Part shown: positions 8,417-18,677 of the stretch, one piece after another
How the letters are laid out: the number at the start of each line of letters is the position of its first letter
How positions within the stretch are numbered: position 1 is the stretch's first letter
Origin: VAZQ01 sp963758945
GTDB lineage: Bacteria; Pseudomonadota; Alphaproteobacteria; Rhizobiales; Xanthobacteraceae
Assembly (NCBI GenBank): GCA_963758945.1
Contig: CAVWXY010000020.1
Coordinates: 310,001-374,000, forward strand
DNA: 64,000 nucleotides
Reading direction: 5' to 3'
Program-made: the position numbers and the translations under genes
Notes under the pieces: generated by a model
What the model saw: the letters and a program-made list of their open reading frames with translations, nothing else
Told to the model about the DNA's origin: nothing
Databases searched by the model: none

Positions 8417-9453
8417 ATGAACGTCGCGATCAACCGCCTCGATCCCAATCTTCCCGATCCGGTCGAAAGCCGCCGGCGCGCGGCCGGACGGCTGGTGCGC
8501 ATCGCCTATGCCACCATGTGTTCGGCATGCATCGCCTTCTTCGTGGTCTATTTCGGCGCGCCCTTAGTGTTCCTCAGCGGCCCCGGCACGGTGACGGCCC
8601 CGCGCTATGTGGTGTCGCTGCCCTACACCGTGCAGGTCACCCGCATGAACGTGATGCGCGGCGCCACGGTGAAGGCCGGCGAGGAGATCGCGGAGGTGAT
8701 TCGCCGGAGCAGGACAGCATCGTCGCGACTACATGCGCGCGCTCGCGGATATCGCCGGCCGCACGGCGGAGCTGCGCATCAAGGCCAGCGTCGCGCGGGA
8801 CTCGCTCGACGCGGCGCGCGCCTATCTGCGCGTGACCGAGGAAGCGGTGCAACGGTCGACGCGATGGCCACGGCCACGGTGACTTTCCGCATGGAGGACA
8901 TGCGCGAGCGCGCCTAGGCGAGCAAGGCCGTGATCTCGCAGGAGGCGGAAGTCGCGGAGTCCGCCGTGCAACTCGCCTCGCTGGATGCATTCATCAAGCA
9001 GCTGCAAGCGCGCTCGACGAGGTGGAAAGCCATTTCGGGCGCGGGCGGGTGTCGGCGCCGATGCCGGCATCGTCTCGACGGGTCTCGCGTATGTCGGCCA
9101 GTCGCTGACGGCGGGCACGCCATCGCGGAAATCTCGATCCGACCGACATCTTCGTGGACTGGTACATTCCCAACGAGCGCATGATCGATCCCGAGGTCGG
9201 CAAGCCGGTTGGTGCTGTTCGGCAGCGGCGGATCCAGGAAAGATCGTGGAGATCCTGCCGGTGTCCGGGGTGTATGGCAGCACACAGCAGGTGCTGGGGC
9301 GCGGACCGGCCTGCGACGCAGATCGCGCGCATCCGCTTACGTTCCGGGCGCGCTGCCGCCGCCGCTGAACTCACGGTCTACGTTCACATGCACTACAGCG
9401 ACTTTTCCGTGCGCGTCTCGACCTGGCTCGTGCAGCTGTTCGGCCTTCATTGA
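8417..9453 (+). pseudogene. decayed HlyD/Alg44-like membrane adaptor
   Basis: The first ~95 codons are intact. They give a short cytoplasmic start, one membrane span (CSACIAFFVVYFGAPLVFL) and a lipoyl-like strand pair (TVQVTRMNVMRGATVKAGEE) of a HlyD-type periplasmic adaptor. A shift near 8697 moves the frame to the coiled-coil part (ALADIAGRTAELRIKASVA). Another shift near 8850 and a stop at 8915-8917 follow, then VISQEAEVAESAVQLASLD. The C-terminal beta part (IFVDWYIPNERM, PATQIARIRF) again needs other frames, ending with STWLVQLFGLH at 9453. It directly follows the glycosyltransferase remnant, an order typical of polymer synthase plus adaptor pairs. Confidence 0.75.
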
Positions 9454-9454
9454 T

Positions 9455-9679
9455 GGCGAGGCGCGCACGCGGGCCGGAGCACCACGCGATGCAGATGAAG
9501 CGGAGCAAGCGATATGCCCGGCCTGCGGCGCGGCGGCGCTGGAGCGCTTTCGGCTGCTGCATCATATGCTCTGCGCCTATGTCGGTCCGCAATACGACTT
9601 CGCGCCGGCAGCGGCCGGCTATGTGTGCCCGAAATGCCGGCGCGACATCGTCTCGGGCGACGGCGCCGCGAGATCGTAG
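9455..9679 (+). pseudogene. zinc-ribbon remnant, possibly TackOD1-like
   Basis: The frame ending at TAG 9677-9679 encodes ICPACGAAALERF, then LLHHMLCAYVGPQYDF, then YVCPKCRRDIVSG. That is two CPxC knuckles plus an extra His/Cys cluster, and so a plausible two-site zinc ribbon. The HxxCAYVGP pattern between knuckles resembles the TackOD1 metal-binding domain, though I hold this loosely. No start codon or ribosome-binding site fits, and the domain stops about 70 codons after the HlyD-like remnant. It appears to be a third broken member of the same cluster. Confidence 0.55.
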
Positions 9680-9800
9680 GCACGAACGCGCGCTGTGCAC
9701 GCGGCGGCAAGGAGATGGTGGTGTCGCCTGGGGCCGGCTGAAGCGGATATCGATTGGCCTCGCGCGTAGGGTTTGAACGCACAGCGCCGCACGGGCCCAA

Positions 9801-9837
9801 GCTGCAGATGCGATTTGAGAAATTCCATATGCGATAC
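9801..9837. repeat. direct repeat, right copy, flanking decayed cluster
   Basis: Bases 9808-9837 match 6890-6919 at 28 of 30 positions in the same orientation. See the left copy at 6881-6919. Confidence 0.75.
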
Positions 9838-9890
9838 CCCTGCCGACAAGGGGGAGGGGAGCACCGAGCGTGCGGCACTGTTCTGCACAG

Positions 9891-9919
9891 AAAAAACGCG
9901 CCGGCCGCGGCCGGCGCGC
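9891..9919 (-). terminator. Rho-independent terminator
   Basis: Read on the minus strand, CGCGCCGGCC (pairing with GGCCGGCGCG; positions 9897-9906 and 9909-9918) is followed by a run of six T (complement of 9891-9896). It lies 41 bases past the end of the minus-strand gene at 9960. Confidence 0.85.
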
Positions 9920-9959
9920 AATGTCTGGGAGGTTCAGCGTCCCGAGAGCTTCCAGTGCG

Positions 9960-10337
9960 TCAGTCGCGCAGGCTCGGCGCGTCCGGCACCTTCTTCCACT
10001 GCGTCAGGCTTTCGGCGATGATCTTGGTCGACTGCATGGCCGCCTGGCTGAGCGTGGCGTATTCGACGATCTCGCGCTGTACGCGAGCGCCCTCGTTGTG
10101 CAGCATGTCGCGCAAGGTCTGCAGCTCGCTGATGAGCTTCTCGATCTCCTGCACCGAGGTGCCCGCCACGCGCTGCAGCAGGGCGCCGATATTGCTGGCC
10201 ACGATCTCGCTGTCGCTCTCCGGCCGGCGCAGGCTGGTCGCAACGTCGCGGCGCACGAATTCGCGGATTTCCCCTTCCATTTCCGTTTCCACCGGCGTGT
10301 CGACTTCGGCGGAGTCACGTGTGTTGAGAAAGGCCAT
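9960..10337 (-). CDS. conserved coiled-coil hypothetical protein
   Basis: A 125-residue soluble protein rich in charged residues. The first 40 residues are acidic and probably disordered (DTPVETEMEGEIREFV). Residues about 50-115 form amphipathic helices with heptad spacing (EIEKLISELQTLRDMLHNEG). There is no signal peptide or membrane span. GGGGGTATC precedes ATG 10337, and a good terminator follows on the minus strand. I recognise no named family. A structural or regulatory helical protein is the only inference the sequence allows. Confidence 0.75.
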   Translation of the reverse strand: MAFLNTRDSAEVDTPVETEMEGEIREFVRRDVATSLRRPESDSEIVASNIGALLQRVAGTSVQEIEKLISELQTLRDMLHNEGARVQREIVEYATLSQAAMQSTKIIAESLTQWKKVPDAPSLRD

Positions 10338-10617
10338 GTTTGATACCCCCGTTCAGCGCCCTGCGGGCACAGCTCCACTCCCCTGATTGCGGCATGAGAT
10401 TGTGTCCGCTTCGCGGCCGAATGGAACCCGGGCCGCGGTTTTTGCCCATTGCCGACCCAGGACTTAACGCGCCCAATCAGGGGATGGCGCCTTGCCCGGC
10501 CGGCGCGCCGCGGCGAAGAAAAAGCCGTTCCGGCGGCGGCATATTCCGAATCCGCGCGATCCGGTCATAAGATGGTGCGGCGGCCGCCGCGGGGGCGGCC
10601 GAGCTTCGCCCGGCGCC

Positions 10618-11104
10618 ATGTCAGTCCTCACCTTCGCGATCGGCGACATCCACGGCTGTCTCGACAAGCTCGAGCGGCTCGCCGCGGCCTGCGAGGCCCA
10701 TGCCGGCGGGCGGCCCGCGCGCTACGTCTTTCTCGGCGACTATATCGACCGCGGCCCCGACAGCCGCGGCGTCGTCGAATGGCTGATGCGGCGGCAGCAG
10801 GCGCAGCCCGGCACCGTGGTCTGCCTGCGCGGCAACCACGAGCAGATGGCGATCATGGCGCATGCCGACGAGCGCGCCATGGCACTGTGGCTGCAGAACA
10901 GCGGCGCCACCACGCAGCGCAACTACGCCCGCACCGGCGGCCGCATCGAGGAGGCCCATCTGGCCTGGCTCGCCGGCCTGCCGTTCTGCCACGACGACGG
11001 CCTGCGCTTCTTCGTGCATGCCGGCGTCGATCTGTCGGTGCCGCTCGACCAGCAGGACGGCGAGGTGATGCTGTGGATGCGCGAGCCGTTCCTGAGCGAT
11101 TGCA
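10618..11104 (+). pseudogene. calcineurin-type metallophosphoesterase, C-terminally truncated
   Basis: The N-terminal 162 residues are a well-formed Ser/Thr-phosphatase-type metallophosphoesterase. They include FAIGDIHGCLDKL (metal-binding GDxHG), FLGDYIDRGPDS (GDxxDRG) and LRGNHEQM (GNHE), followed by FFVHAGVDL. After MREPFLSD (about 11100) similarity stops. The expected C-terminal GHTP metal-binding segment is absent and a transposase fragment follows in the same frame. The frame then runs on without a natural end until 12309, overlapping an unrelated gene. With one metal ligand missing the product is probably inactive. ATG 10618 is the family-like start. Confidence 0.8.
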
Positions 11105-11130
11105 CTGAAGTACGACCCGGGGTAATTGCT

Positions 11131-11289
11131 TCTGAACTTTTTACTTGGCGCTGGTACAACTGGATCAGAACGCACAGGGCGCACCGGGTAACGCCAGCTA
11201 TGGCTGCGGGCCTCACGTCCAAGCTCATGGACATGGCGGATGCGGCCCGGCTGATCGATGGCGCGGAAATGCGGGCGGCTATTCAGCAG
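11131..11289 (+). mobile_element. C-terminal fragment of an IS1-type transposase
   Basis: In frame with the truncated phosphoesterase the sequence encodes WRWYNWIRTHRAHRVTPAMA followed by AGLTSKLMDMADAARLID. The YNxxRxHxxxRxTPAMAAG pattern is the C-terminal end of IS1-type transposases common in alphaproteobacteria. Only this tail is present; no upstream catalytic part or complete ends are visible. It probably marks an insertion followed by deletion that removed the rest of the phosphoesterase. Confidence 0.6.
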
Positions 11290-11428
11290 CGGCCGCTTTG
11301 TTCGCCTTGCCACAATCAAACTGAGACACGACCGCATCCTGGGCTGCGTCGCGTCCCGAGCGCGTTTAGTCTAATGTTGCGAATCGACGGCCTCGCAAGG
11401 CCCCGAAAATCGTTGCGAAGCACATCGC

Positions 11429-12070
11429 ATGGACGCCATCGATCCCAACCTGCTCGCCTTTGTCGCAAACCGCCGCTTCGGCACCATTCTCGCCGATCCA
11501 CCCTGGCAGTTCGTCAACAAGACCGGCAAGGTCGCGCCCGAGCACCGGCGCCTGGCACGATACGGCACGATGACGCTCGGCGAGATATCGGAGCTCCTGG
11601 TCGAAAGCATCGCCGCGCCGACGGCGCACCTTTATCTCTGGTGCCCCAATGCGCTCCTTCCCGACGGCCTCGTGGTGATGAAGGCGTGGGGCTTCGCCTA
11701 CAAGTCCAACATCGTCTGGCACAAGGTGCGCAAGGACGGCGGCTCCGACGGACGCGGCGTCGGATTCTATTTCCGCAACGTGACCGAATTGCTTCTGTTC
11801 GGCGTGCGCGGCAAGAACGCGCGCACGCTCGCGCCCGGACGGCGGCAGGTGAACCTGCTGGCGACGCGCAAGCGCGAGCATTCGCGCAAGCCGGACGAGC
11901 AGTATCAGATCATCGAGGCATGCAGCCGCGGCCCGTTCCTCGAATTGTTCGCGCGCGGCATGCGCAAGGGCTGGGTGACGTGGGGCCATCAGGCCGACGA
12001 CGACTATCGGCCGACCTGGAAGACGTATTCGCACCATTCAGCGGCCGGCAGGATCGTCGTTGCGGAATAG
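11429..12070 (+). CDS. MT-A70 family N6-adenine methyltransferase
   Basis: A 213-residue protein with the catalytic DPPW motif (ILADPPWQF, about residues 21-29) that defines MT-A70-type N6-adenine methyltransferases. It also has LYLWCPNALLPDGLVVMKAW, then NIVWHKV, and a late KPDEQYQIIEACSRGPFLELFAR, where the KP.E....IE..S.GP.LELFAR pattern is the family's SAM-binding region. Length is typical of bacterial and phage solitary members. It has no restriction-enzyme partner nearby. It follows directly on a transposase fragment, which is consistent with arrival by transfer. The target (DNA or RNA adenine) is not decided by sequence. Confidence 0.88.
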   Translation: MDAIDPNLLAFVANRRFGTILADPPWQFVNKTGKVAPEHRRLARYGTMTLGEISELLVESIAAPTAHLYLWCPNALLPDGLVVMKAWGFAYKSNIVWHKVRKDGGSDGRGVGFYFRNVTELLLFGVRGKNARTLAPGRRQVNLLATRKREHSRKPDEQYQIIEACSRGPFLELFARGMRKGWVTWGHQADDDYRPTWKTYSHHSAAGRIVVAE

Positions 12071-12126
12071 CAGTAGTTCCAAACGCGAATCGTTCGGGGC
12101 GACCCTCGCCCCACGCGAAGGTTGCT

Positions 12127-12277
12127 TCAGCAACCCTTCTTGCCCGTCAGGCCCTGCCCTGGCTGGCTCTGCCCCACCGCGAACGGCGACGACGCGGGAG
12201 CGCCTTTCTTCTTCTTGTTGTGCTCCGCCTTCGGTTTCTTCTTTTCCTTAGGTGCTGCGCATCTGACCCTTGGCCAT
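12127..12277 (-). pseudogene. broken copy of the lysine-rich mini-protein
   Basis: Starting at ATG 12277 behind GGAGGACGCC the reading is MAKGQMRS, identical to the intact gene at 13873-14022. One extra base then gives a TAA after nine codons. Skipping that base restores EKKKPKAEHNKKKKGAPASS and an end in GKKGC. The upstream ribosome-binding region is also shared with the intact copy. The length is 3n+1, as expected from a single insertion. Confidence 0.7.
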
Positions 12278-12453
12278 GGCGTCCTCCTTGGCTTGCCAAG
12301 CTCGTGTGAGCGGCCGAGGATTTCAAGCGCTCCGCCGGGGCGGTTGCAAGGCCGAGGCAGTCATTGCGCGCGTAAGGCGCAGTCTCCGTCGGTGCGAGGG
12401 CGAGGCGAGCGGGCATTCGGCCCCCAAGGCCGACTACGTATTGTAGATATTTG

Positions 12454-12482
12454 TTGACTACCAAACGAGGGCGAGGTATGAT
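12454..12482 (+). promoter_or_regulatory. sigma-70-type promoter with no obvious gene
   Basis: TTGACT (12454-12459) and TATGAT (12477-12482) are separated by exactly 17 bases, close to the housekeeping consensus. No convincing plus-strand gene follows before the minus-strand gene ending at 12857. A 54-codon open stretch without a start codon (12447-12608) covers the same bases. The rest of 12310-12856 shows nothing else I can support. Confidence 0.45.
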
Positions 12483-12856
12483 CCGCCATCCTCGCTGGTC
12501 GAAGGGCGTCTTGAAGAGACGATCCTGAAGGTCGAGCGGGGCCAACCCGGACGCAGAAACGTGCCGGGAACGAAGAAGACTGCGCTCTTTGACATCGTGA
12601 ATAGGGAATGACGCGACCGGCGCGGCGGCCAACGATCCGCTCGAGCGCACTCGCGTCGGCGGCAGCGCGCTCGGTCCCGGCCGAGCGCGCGAACGAGCGC
12701 GCCCTGCTTGCGCTGCGGCACGCCGTTTCGTGTCTCAGCCGAAGGGTGCAGTCCAGGACGGCGCCCTGTATTTTTCCTGTTATTTACAGAAGCGGGTTGC
12801 ATGCGAGACGGGGATCGCGCAGGCGTTGCCGCCGGCGAGGACGCCTGCGACCGGCG

Positions 12857-13762
12857 CTACCGCCGCCCCCCGGCGCCCAGCTCGCCGGCGAGGAACGCCT
12901 GCGCGGCGGCGGCGGCGTCGGCCTTGGCGCGCGCATTGGCCGCGAGGCGCTGGCGGCGGCGGCCGGGATCGTCGAAGTCGTGGGTGGCGCCGGGATAGAG
13001 CATGAGCGAGATGTCGCCGCCGCGCGCGCGGCTGCGCGCGACCAGCCGCCGGCACAGGCGCGGCGACACCTCCTCGTCGGCGTCGCCCTGGAAGACGCGT
13101 ACCGGCGCATAGGGCGCAAAGCCATGGTCGAAGCGGTGCTTGAGGCCGCAGCCGGGATAGAACACCAGCGCGGCGCGAAAGCCCCCCGCCGGCGTGTGCC
13201 GCGCGATCCCCGGCGCGTCGGGCGCCATGATGGCGAGCGCGGCGCTGCCGCCGTTCGACCAGCCCTGGAGCGCGATGCGCTCGGGCAGGACGTCGGCCCG
13301 CGCGCGCAGATAGGCAAGCGCGCCATAGGCGTCGAGCGGCCGCACCGTCACCTCGTTGACCGCGCCGGGGCGGTCCTTGTAGGTGCCGCGGCGAAAGCCC
13401 TGCGGGTCGCCGCGCGGGCCGAAGCCGTCGACCAGGATGGCGAGATAGCCCTGCGCCGCCCAGAACCGGCCCCACATCTGGTGGCGCTGCGAGATTGTGG
13501 AGGCGTCGTAGCGGCCGTCGGCGAGGCTCGAATAGGCGCCGCCGCGGCCGTGCATCATCACCACCGCCGGCACGCGCCCCGCGCCGATCTTGCGCGGGAG
13601 GAAGACGTAGCCGACGAGCGTCGTGCGCCCGTCCGCGCTCGGGAAGGTCACGCGCTCGGGCAGGGCGTGCGCATCCGGAGAGCCGGCCGCAGCGGACAGC
13701 ACCACGAGCGAGAGCGCCGTCGCGGCGATCCGCGCCGTCGCCTCGGTGCGCGGACCGTTCAT
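12857..13762 (-). CDS. exported dienelactone-hydrolase-family alpha/beta hydrolase
   Basis: A 301-residue protein with a signal peptide (cleavage near DAHA) and an alpha/beta-hydrolase domain. MMHGRGG is the oxyanion-hole region, LQGWSNGGSAAL contains the nucleophile Ser in GxSxGG context, VFQGDADEEVSP carries the acid Asp, and YPGATHDFDDPG the catalytic His. The order and spacing match the dienelactone hydrolase family, here in a secreted form. The substrate is unknown. It is isolated on the minus strand between two lysine-rich mini-protein copies. Confidence 0.85.
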   Translation of the reverse strand: MNGPRTEATARIAATALSLVVLSAAAGSPDAHALPERVTFPSADGRTTLVGYVFLPRKIGAGRVPAVVMMHGRGGAYSSLADGRYDASTISQRHQMWGRFWAAQGYLAILVDGFGPRGDPQGFRRGTYKDRPGAVNEVTVRPLDAYGALAYLRARADVLPERIALQGWSNGGSAALAIMAPDAPGIARHTPAGGFRAALVFYPGCGLKHRFDHGFAPYAPVRVFQGDADEEVSPRLCRRLVARSRARGGDISLMLYPGATHDFDDPGRRRQRLAANARAKADAAAAAQAFLAGELGAGGRR

Positions 13763-13872
13763 TCAGCCGCCGCCTCTCGGCTCGGCGAGGACGGCTCCGC
13801 GCGCCGATTCTTGTGCGGCGCCGGCCGAGTGGACCTGCACCGCAGACCCGCCTGTGCCGGAACGCGCGTCCA

Positions 13873-14022
13873 CTAACCCTTCTTGCCGGCGTACGGGTTG
13901 AAGCCGGGCTGGCCTTGCCCGGCGGCGAACGGCGAAGGGGCCGCCCCGCCCTTCTGCTTCTTGTTCTTGTCTTGCTTCGGCTTCTTCTTTTCCTTGTTGC
14001 TTCGCATTTGACCTTTTGCCAT
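13873..14022 (-). CDS. lysine-rich mini-protein, intact copy
   Basis: A 49-residue very basic protein. MAKGQMRSNKEKKKPKQDKN is followed by more Lys, then a flexible GAAPSPFAAGQGQPGFNP tail ending YAGKKG. It has a strong GGAGG ribosome-binding site 6-8 bases before ATG 14022. A frameshifted second copy lies at 12127-12277 in the same orientation. Composition suggests a nucleic-acid-binding or intrinsically disordered protein. Short proteins starting MAKGQMRS are familiar from Rhizobiales and other proteobacteria, but I know of no assigned role. Confidence 0.75.
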   Translation of the reverse strand: MAKGQMRSNKEKKKPKQDKNKKQKGGAAPSPFAAGQGQPGFNPYAGKKG

Positions 14023-14075
14023 GGCGTCCTCCGGTGCTGGATGCGTGCCGCAGTCTACGACCCCGCGATGGTATT

Positions 14076-14285
14076 TCAACGTCCCTGGACCACGCGATGG
14101 TCGCTGAGCTTCTTCACGGCGCCCGACTCGAGCGCGGTCGCGACCGCTTCCTCCACGGTGCACACGTGGCCGCATTGGTGACAGGTCACGCTCGTCTCCG
14201 GCGCCAGCATGGCAGGGCCGGAAAAACGGTGATCCGCGCAGGCCGGGCACTGGCCGACGGCGCCGAAGATGAAGTAGGTGGCCAT
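14076..14285 (-). CDS. small zinc-ribbon protein
   Basis: A 69-residue protein beginning MATYFIFGAVGQCPACADHR, with a second knuckle CHQCGH about 20 residues later. Two CxxC pairs make a rubredoxin-like zinc ribbon. A helix follows (CTVEEAVATALESGAVKKLS). The start at 14285 is preceded by GAGGAG. An upstream in-frame extension would run through the hairpin repeat at 14305-14349 and is rejected. Function unknown. Confidence 0.7.
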   Translation of the reverse strand: MATYFIFGAVGQCPACADHRFSGPAMLAPETSVTCHQCGHVCTVEEAVATALESGAVKKLSDHRVVQGR

Positions 14286-14304
14286 GACGACTCCTCGCGC
14301 CGAG

Positions 14305-14349
14305 GCTAGATCGGGATGACTTTTCTTCGAATCGTCATCCCGATCTAGC
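14305..14349. repeat. perfect 16 bp inverted repeat hairpin
   Basis: GCTAGATCGGGATGAC (14305-14320) pairs perfectly with GTCATCCCGATCTAGC (14334-14349) over a 13-base loop. It lies just upstream of the zinc-ribbon gene and next to a second palindrome, so it is probably a dispersed repeat and not a terminator. Confidence 0.75.
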
Positions 14350-14360
14350 TTCTTGTCTGA

Positions 14361-14405
14361 GCATGATCTTTTCCGAAAACCGCTGCACACTTTTCGGGAT
14401 CATGC
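14361..14405. repeat. dispersed palindromic repeat, GCATGATC type
   Basis: GCATGATC (14361-14368) and GATCATGC (14398-14405) form the ends. Inside are TTTTCCGAAAACC and CACTTTTCGGGATC, sharing the CCGAAAA/TTTTCGG core logic with the repeats at 1088 and 6694. This arrangement is widespread in Rhizobiales genomes. Confidence 0.75.
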
Positions 14406-14633
14406 TTTAGCACCGCGCCCTTTCACCCGGCGAAGAATTGTCCGGCCGGCGTGCCGGCGGCCCGGAGCCTCAACGACGGGGGACGCCGGCGCGGCCAGGT
14501 CTCGTGCGCCATGCAAGACCGCGGCGAATAGAACCCACAAGCCCCTCGATTAAGCGCAAACAATACCCATATAATGGGGAGTTTGAATGGTGATCCCTCA
14601 AATTATCCGTTCGATGTCGTTTGGAGATGCGCC

Positions 14634-14891
14634 ATGGCGAAGTTCGATTACAGCGCGCCGGCGGAGCTGTTTCCCTCGCGCAACCGCAAGATCAAGCAGC
14701 TGGTGAAGTACCGGCGCTTCGACAAAGCCGCGGACGCCATCCGGTTCGCGATGGAAGAGCTGCCGGCATCGCTCCTGCTGGGCGCCTTCATCGAGATCGA
14801 CGAGGCGCGGCTCGGCCACGCGGACATCCGCGAGCTTTACGAGAGCCCGGACTATCCGCTCAAGAAGGCGTCAGCGACGCACCCGGGTTAG
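14634..14891 (+). CDS. conserved hypothetical protein
   Basis: An 85-residue soluble protein, MAKFDYSAPAELFPSR at the start, then two helices (KAADAIRFAMEELPASLLLG and a segment with IEIDEARLGHADIRELYES). Its likely role is unknown. The start at 14634 is supported by TTGGAGA a few bases upstream; an upstream ATG at 14574 has no such site. A TATAAT at 14570-14575, about 60 bases before the start, could be the -10 element, but I see no good -35. Small proteins of this shape are conserved in Rhizobiales. Confidence 0.7.
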   Translation: MAKFDYSAPAELFPSRNRKIKQLVKYRRFDKAADAIRFAMEELPASLLLGAFIEIDEARLGHADIRELYESPDYPLKKASATHPG

Positions 14892-14963
14892 CGAACAGCC
14901 GGAGACGACCTCGTTGTCGTCACGGCCGGGCCGGCCGAAGGCCGAGGCCCGGATCACGGCAAT

Positions 14964-15395
14964 CTATCTCTTCTTCCGCGGCTGCCGTTGCTTCGGCGGC
15001 GGCTTGTAGACCATGCCCTCGAGCTTCATGCCGTCGGGATCGGTGAAATAGACCGCGTAGTAGTTGGGCTCGTAATACTCGCCGGGCGGGTCGACCACGC
15101 GCATGCCGTTGTGTTCGAGGAAGGCGCCGAGCGCGTCCACGTCCTTGCGGCTCGCAAGCTCGAAGGCGTAGTGATGGAAGCCGATGTCGCCCTTGCGGTA
15201 TTTGCGCTTCTTGCCCTTGGCGTCGGCCGCCGCGATCCAGAACAGCGTCTTGCCGTTGCTCCAGCCCGCCATGTCGGAATACTCGTGCCTGAGCTTGAAG
15301 CCGAGGAAGCGAAGCAGCTTGTCGTAGAATGCCTTCGAGCGGGCGAGATCGCCGACGCTGAGCACCAGGTGGTCGATGCCGACGACGCGGGGCAT
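14964..15395 (-). CDS. VOC-superfamily (glyoxalase-fold) protein
   Basis: A 143-residue protein with two beta-alpha-beta-beta-beta modules. It opens GIDHLVLSVGDLARSKAFYD, a classic VOC start with the metal-ligand His in the first strand. The second module begins HHYAFELASRKDVDAL and ends YFTDPDGMKLEGMVY, where the DPDG turn and final Glu are typical of glyoxalase/dioxygenase members. A basic tail (PKQRQPRKKR) follows. GGAG precedes ATG 15395. The substrate is not predictable. Confidence 0.85.
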   Translation of the reverse strand: MPRVVGIDHLVLSVGDLARSKAFYDKLLRFLGFKLRHEYSDMAGWSNGKTLFWIAAADAKGKKRKYRKGDIGFHHYAFELASRKDVDALGAFLEHNGMRVVDPPGEYYEPNYYAVYFTDPDGMKLEGMVYKPPPKQRQPRKKR

Positions 15396-15511
15396 GGCTC
15401 ACTCCATCGTTGCCCGGGCCTGTGCTCAGCGCAGGCCAGATTCTCTGCCGACAGCCGGGTTGTTGCGCCGATTACGGCTTGCGTGGGGACGGCACCGAGT
15501 TGTTGTGCCGA

Positions 15512-18376
<2,865 letters not shown>

Positions 18377-18496
18377 CGCCCGAATATGGGATACGCCGAT
18401 GGCGGAGAAAAGGCGTCAGGCGATGCGCGGCTCGGGTAAAAGCGGCGGAAGAGACAAAGTCGGCGCGGGTGGGTGAATAGCGCAGCAAAACGTGCT

Positions 18497-18522
18497 GTCG
18501 TCCCCGCTTGTGCGGGGACGAC
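18497..18522. repeat. perfect 11 bp hairpin between uvrB and L,D-transpeptidase
   Basis: GTCGTCCCCGC (18497-18507) pairs with GCGGGGACGAC (18512-18522) over TTGT. Without a T-run it is more like a dispersed REP palindrome than a terminator, although it lies downstream of the transpeptidase gene. The rest of 18377-18677 holds no gene I can support. Confidence 0.6.
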
Positions 18523-18677
18523 ATCGTTTGAAATCCGCTCTCCGTTTGAAACGCTCTACGCCGCCGCCTTGGCGAGGCCGCGCGTGAGCGAGGCGAGCAC
18601 ATCGTCGAGCATCCGCACGTCGCCGAAGATGGAATAGACGTTCCGCCGCGCCGCGGCGCGCTCGCCGCCGCCGCGGC

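Noticed and set aside
10492..12309. A 605-codon plus-strand frame as one gene
   Set aside because: It joins a phosphoesterase, a transposase fragment and an out-of-frame reading of the MT-A70 gene. Only the first two parts are meaningful.
18556..18677. A short peptide-like minus-strand stretch (GDVRMLDDVLASLTRGLAKA)
   Set aside because: It has no start codon or ribosome-binding site in frame and is too short to call.
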